The translations under genes and the position numbers were made by a program. DNA of 64,000 nucleotides from Eonycteris spelaea. Taxonomy: Eukaryota; Chordata; Mammalia; Chiroptera; Pteropodidae. This document shows, one piece after another, positions 58,397 through 64,000 of this stretch. A model generated the notes under the pieces. That model was not told the origin of the DNA. It did not search any database and was given only the letters and a program-made list of their open reading frames with translations. Within the stretch, counting starts at the first letter, position 1, and each line of letters starts with the position of its first letter. The stretch is taken from NCBI GenBank assembly GCA_003508835.1, contig PUFA01000203.1, positions 526,501-590,500 on the forward strand, read 5' to 3'.

Positions 58397-61300
58397 ATGC
58401 TTCTGTGGATGCTGCTGCTGACCCTGGGTGAGTAGGTGGCTTAGGCTGAGACAGGGGCCTCACTCCTAATGTCAGCCAGGGGCACCAGGGTGCTTCTGTC
58501 TCTGCTCCCACTTGGGGCTCAAAGACCGGTGGCAGGAGGCAGGAAGTGAGCAGAGCTGGGTTCCCAGAGAAACCGAGAGGCCTGGATGCGGCCCAGGGCG
58601 CACGCCCAGCGTGTCCCCTGGTGTCTCATGCACTCTCCTTCCATCTCATGGGAAGCTTGGGTTTTTCTGTCTGCCAAACCACGACTCCAAATCCAGAAGA
58701 CAAATAATTATTTCTAAAACTTAGGTGGGTGAGGGAAGCTCCACTGAGAGACTGGACTCCTTTCCTGAGATTTTAAGCCAGTATTAACCAGAGGTGGGGA
58801 AAGTAAGCGGACCGAGGCCTAGGAAATGAGGAGAGGATAAGCCACCCATGCCCGCCCCTCCCTGCCTGCGCCCGGCTGAGTTCAGACAGAAAAGACGGGG
58901 AAGGAAGGGGACCCAAGGGGCAGAAGGAGCAGCAACAAAGAGGCGAGCCCGGGGTCTGGCTACAAGCCGTCACGTGCTCATGAAATAAATTGTAGGCTGT
59001 TTCTGGTTGTTTGGGGGGTGAGGGTGGTGTAGAACGAGAACAAAGAAATAGGAAGGAAAAACTAAAGATGTGGTTTGGGCTGAGCTGCCAGACGCATCTC
59101 AGGGGCTCAGGCAAAAGGCTTAGGAACGTTGCCCGGCGCTAACCTTCGAACTTCGGCTCCTTTACAGCTCCGGGACGAGGACAGACAGGTCAGTGCCCCT
59201 CTGCCCCTACTGCTCTCTGGGCCAGCACTGCCTCGTCCCATAGACGAGGGCCGGGGGGCTGGCCACACCCGTGGTGCTGCTGCTCTGAGGTCACAGCTGG
59301 GCTACGGTGGGTGAGCGGACCCCTGGTTTCCACATCTGTGCAGGGGAGGGGGACAGAGGCTCCCATGGAGGCACCCTCAGACCCGACCTGCCTTCCCCAA
59401 GCCCCCGCCCCGTGTCCAAGCCTGTGCCACTCTCAAATGACGTAGAGATGCTCCCATTCGCAGAGGAAAAAGCTGCAGCCAGGTCTTTATCCAGCTCCTA
59501 AAGGGGCTCCTGTCGCTTCGTGTTCAGCTTCCGGTCCCATCGGGCGGCGGCTGTTCTGTACACAGCCGTTATTTCTGATTCCTTCAGTTTCTTTGTGCGC
59601 CTCGATTTTTACTGTGTCCAGCTTGGGTGGAGAGTACAAAAAGCTGCCTTCCCCATGGACTCTCGAATGAAGCCAGGCGTAAAAGTAAAGAAGGGGGGGG
59701 GGGGAGTCTTGTTCATTAAGTATCAACGAGCAGGTAACAAGTGCTTTTTCAGAGTCCAAAACTGCTCCCGGGGCGTGCCTCCCACTCTGCCCTGTCGGGC
59801 GCCGACAATCAGAGGCTCTCCCAGCATTTGCCCCACAAGTCACATCTCCTGAGCTTTTCTGAGCCCACAGTGGGGACCCGAGACCTACCCCCGTGACACT
59901 GCTGGCCCAGTTCCAAGGACATGGAAGGGGAGGTTCTGTCCCGGGCCCTTCCCCAGTTCTCCAGCCCCGGGCCCAGTAGGCACTAGGCTGGGAGAACTCC
60001 CAGCCATACTGAGCCCTCCTGTTCCCAGCCCGGCTTCCAGTCACTGTCACCCACCTTCATTATTCTATTTCCTGTTCAGGGGTCCCTCCAAAAGCTTTCC
60101 TCCTCCTAAAACCTCCATGGACCACAGCCTTTGAGGACGAGAAAGTGACTATTGTGTGCAACAGTCCCCTCCCTCCAGTCCCAGGGGACGTAACATGGTA
60201 CTACACCAGAGCTTCAAGACAAAAGGGTTCGAAGATCATGGAAAAAGGGTCGAGGAGATCCAAGTGAGAAAGTCCGGATCCTACAGATGCAAGACCTCGG
60301 GGTCCTCCCTCAGCGACCCTGTGCACGTGGAACTCTCATCCGGTAAGAGGAGGAAGGCGGCGTCTGTGGAATGCAGAAAGTCCGCATGGCCTCAGAGAAG
60401 CTGTGCCTGGGGACTGGGTAAGGTGGCGTAGACACGCATGGGGACGTTCAGGGCTGACCCCAGTGAGGGAGAGGAAGGGCAGGACAGCATTGTCCCTCTT
60501 CTTCTGCAAGAGAGGTGTCTGTGACCCAGAAGTCACCCAGCAAAAATGGACCCAGGTCTAAAGGAAGGTTAAAATCTTCTCTTAATGTGTATGGGGTTTC
60601 TTAAGGACATTTTCTGGGAATTAGTTCTCTGTCCTGGGACAAGGGAGACTCGGGGACTGGGACCACGTGGAAATGACGAGGGAGGATGCTTGCAGGTCTG
60701 CACGGGACGCTAGCTCTTTCCTGGGGGGCAGAAATGAGAGCCTGAGGGGGGAGTGGCAAAGGGAGGCTGACTATGTCACTCCCCTCTTACAGGCAGCTGA
60801 TCCTCCAGGCCCCGCACCCCATCTTTGAAGGAGACAATGTAACACTGAAGTGCCAGGAGGGATAAAAAGTTTACCAAAGAGAAAGTTTACTACAAAAATA
60901 GAAAGGAACTGAGACGAGAAGTCAGCACTTCTGACTCTGACACCATCACACTGTATTCGGTCTCCAGACAGCAGCTTTATTACTGTACTACTACTACTCT
61001 ACTACTTTTTTGGGTATTTTTGAACAGAAATATACTTCAAACCTACTAAGGATCCAGGTTCAAGGTAATGGCTGTACACCTGCAGGTTGTGGGGCTTGGC
61101 AGGGAAACTGTGTGTGGGGGCCAACAGGGGTGCCATTTCCATGGAAAGCTTCGTGTGGCCCAGCCGGGGCAGGGGAGTGGGAGAGGAGGACAATGGATCT
61201 CTCTTTCCTGATGGCTGGTGCTGAGGACACAGGTGACTCTCCAGGAACTCTGAGCCTTAGTGCCCCAGGATTTACGTTTGTTCTTCTCTTTAGAGCTGTT

Positions 61301-64000
61301 TTCACTTCCCGTGCTGGAGGCCAGCCCAGCCCAGCCCGTCGAAGGGGACCCAGTGACGCTGACGTGCAAGACCCAGCTCTCTCCACAGGGCCGGACGTCC
61401 AGCTCCACTTCCGCTTCTTCAGAGATGACCAGCTCCTGGGGTCGGGCTGGAGCTGGTCCCCAGAGCTCCGGATCCTCACTGTGTGGAGAGAAGACTCGAG
61501 GTCCTACTGGTGCCAGGCAGAGGCGGTGACTCACAGTGTCACAAAGGGAAGCCTGAAATCTCACATACCTGTGCAGAGTGAGTGTCAGTGGGTTCTGGTG
61601 CCAGGCAGGGACAGTGACTCATAGGGCCGTGAAGAGAAGCCTGCAGTTCCACACATGTGTGCAGAGAGTCTGGGGCTTCTCTTCCAGAGTCAGGGCTGCG
61701 GATAGAGCAGGACAATGACATCTCCTGTCCTGGGACAGCGAACATAACAGAGGCACGTCCAGCCACCCTAGTGTCCTCTCTCCAGGGTCGACATTGGCCC
61801 TAATTCCCCAGAACATTTGCTTGCATCTGCCTGTAATGCTAGTGATTGATCAGGTGCTGAGGGCCTAGCCCTGTGGGGCTACAGAGCACAAAGGACCTGT
61901 CCTCTCAGGAGTCAACCGATAACTAGAAGCACAAATGCTCCTGCAGTCTTCAGAGCTCCTGTGGAGCTTCCATTGGCCGACCTAAACTTACTCGAAAATC
62001 GTCAGGAAAGAGGTAGTCAGGAGCCGAAGTAGAGGAGAATGTGGGAAGAGGAACCCGAAGGAGAGGGCAGGGGTCTGCATTCTGAGTAAAGTCACTTCAG
62101 GACCCAAGCAACGTATGTGGTGTTCTCAACTATTTTGCGTCAGGTGTCTCAGAGGGACATGTCCGTGTGGCCCCGTCACCATCAGGTTTAAGATGAAGGG
62201 CCCGAGGCCCACGTTCCCCAGGACGGGAATGCAGGCAGAGAGCGGGGGAAGGGGTGCCCCTCTCTTGATAATAAAACACAGGTCGTGTGTGGCCTACTTG
62301 AGGCCCTGGCCTGCTGCGCCTGCCGCCGTTGGCTTATTCGTGGCGGCACCAGGCTGCTCCTTGACCCTGACGTCCCCGGGGGCTGGGACCCTCATGTGTC
62401 CTCATACGTCCTTCCAGGCGTCCCGGTGTCCGACGTGAACCTAGAGACCCAGCCTCCCGAGGGTCAGGCGGTTGAAGGAGCAAGTCTGGTCCTTGTGTGC
62501 TCAGTCGGCGAGGGTACGGGGACTGTCACGTTCTCCTGGCACAAAGAGGGCGAAGAGAGGAGCCTGGAAAGGAGGAGGGCGCGCTCCCAGTCGGCGGAGA
62601 TGCGGGTGGCCGCCGTGAGCGGACACCAGGCGGGGACGTACTACTGCGCGGCCAACAACGGTTACGGCTCCCGCCTCAGCCAGCGGGTCGCGGTCACCGT
62701 GAGAGGTGAGCCGGCCCCTGTCCCGCGGCCGCCCCTTCCCCGCGGCCGGTCACGCGCTGATCCCCGCCCGGCTTTCCTGAGGCGGCGCGGGCCGAGGGGG
62801 CGGGGCGTCCGCGTGCGCTTCCGGCCGCGCCCCGCCTGACTTCCGGTCCCTCCCGCAGTCCCCGCGTCGCGTCCCGTCCTCACCGTCGAGGCCCCGGGCC
62901 CGCGCCCTGCCGGGCGACGTGCTGCAGCTCCGCTGCGAGGCCCCGAGAGGCTCGCCGCCCATCCTGTACCGGTTCTACCGCGGGGACGACGCCCTGGGGA
63001 GCAGCCCGGCCCCCTCTGGAGGAGGCGCGTCCCTCAACCTCTCTGTGACCGAGGAACATTCCGGAAACTACTCCTGCGAGGCCGACAACGGCCTGGGGGC
63101 CCAGCGCAGCGAGGCGGTGACACTCCGCGTCACAGGTGAGCCGCAGGCGTCACCTGACAGGCTGGGGCTCTTCGCGCCGCCCGCTGCAGCGCGCGCACGG
63201 ATTACGCCGGGCCTCGTGCGGAGCGCGCTTCGCGACACGAGCGGGCGCTCACGGGGACACTGACGGGGACCGGCGTCCGGCGCGCGTACTGTGCCCGTGG
63301 GGGGGGCCGCTGGCGTCACATCCGGGCATTTCCGGTAATAAAACAGAAAAAGGCAATTATTTTTAAGCAACCATTTTTTAAAAATACCATCTCCATAGCA
63401 GGGTTTGTTTACGAAGCGTTAATGATGTGCGTACTGTTGAAGGGTCTTTTTTTTAGTGTCTGACAAAACTGTTGATAGTCACTGATTAATAAAAAAATCA
63501 TCGAAAATGAAATAGCAAGTTGGCTTCGTAGATAAACGCACGAGCTATCTTTGTATTGACTTCCCCCTTTTAGAACTCTGCTGCAAAACGTTATGTGGTA
63601 TGGAGATTTTGTGGTCATTCCCCAATGTTGTTATAAAGCATTTCAAAGAGTTTATTATTTAAGTTAAAATAATCTGTGAAAAATACTCAAGTAACCTACT
63701 AGAAGAGTATATGCCCCCATATGCTGAAAAGTGAGCAAACAGCTGGAAGCCCCTATGTCACTTCCTCGGTGCCATGGTGACCCTCAGCCTTCACAGGAGT
63801 CCTGTGACACAGGGCCCGAGCGAGAACACCAGTATGAGTGTTAGTACAGCTGAATTTCTTTCTTATCGTCAAGCTACAAACTAAATGCCAGTGAACTCTG
63901 TTTTCTCCCTCAGTTCCCGTGTCACGCCCCATCCTCACCCTCAGGGCCCTTGGGACCCGCGCCATGGTAGGGGACATGGTGGAGCTCCGCTGTGAGGCCC
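58397..64000 (+). CDS. FCRL3: FCRL3, 5' part (signal peptide to Ig domain 6), frame-broken
   Basis: Exons: 58397-58427 (MLLWMLLLTL), 59168-59188 (APGRGQT), 60080-60342 (D1, PPKAFLLLKPPWTTAF), 60793-61064 (D2, QLILQAPHPIFEGDN), 61294-61577 (D3), 62418-62705 (D4, VPVSDVNLETQPPEG), 62859-63135 (D5) and 63914 to the window end (D6, VPVSRPILTLRAL). This domain order and the mini-exon match FCRL3, a B- and T-cell surface receptor whose tail, outside the window, bears ITIM/ITAM-like motifs. D4 and the visible part of D6 are in frame. D1, D3 and D5 need one frame change each and D2 needs three, so the sequence as given cannot encode the full ectodomain. Either the gene is a pseudogene or the assembly carries indels. 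No stops appear when the homologous frame is followed. Confidence 0.85.

Overview
This is nuclear DNA from a placental mammal. Spliced genes have GT/AG exons in conserved phases, and there are MIR, L1 and ERV1-LTR fragments, CA microsatellites and replication-dependent histone genes with 3' stem-loops. No lineage-specific SINE was recognised, so I do not name an order; a laurasiatherian is plausible but unproven.

Layout. (1) 1-13.4 kb: the last two coding exons of SLC17A1 (+) face most of SLC17A4 (-), tail to tail as in the human 6p22 SLC17 cluster. (2) 13.4-24.2 kb: gene-free flank with MIRs, a GC-rich block, a solo ERV1-type LTR and a 5'-truncated L1 with visible target-site duplications. 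(3) 24.26-27.73 kb: an inverted duplication of the testis histone pair H2AC1/H2BC1. Each arm holds a divergent H2A/H2B pair, a shared promoter and both 3' stem-loops. Copy 1 is intact. In copy 2 the H2B is intact but the H2A is heavily altered. A 5S rRNA pseudogene fragment lies between the arms. (4) 27.7-34.0 kb: gene-free. (5) 34.04-44.91 kb: FCRL1 (+), signal peptide to C-terminal tail. (6) 44.9-58.4 kb: gene-free, L1-rich, with a 42-bp tandem repeat. (7) 58.4-64.0 kb: the 5' part of FCRL3 (+), signal peptide to the start of the sixth Ig domain, running off the window.

The gene order is unexpected. SLC17A4/H2AC1/H2BC1 belong to human 6p22, next to SCGN, and FCRL1/FCRL3 to human 1q23, next to CD5L. 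They are joined here within about 6 kb, which is either a lineage-specific breakpoint or an assembly join.

A second pattern runs through the window. Exons of SLC17A1, SLC17A4, FCRL1 and FCRL3 repeatedly carry frame breaks of one base, mostly at short homopolymers. Exon-phase arithmetic calls for each break, and no stop codons appear when the homologous frame is followed. I think residual assembly indels are more likely than four simultaneous pseudogenes, but read data are needed to decide. I see no evidence of a new multi-gene system. The most unusual locus is the inverted histone duplication.
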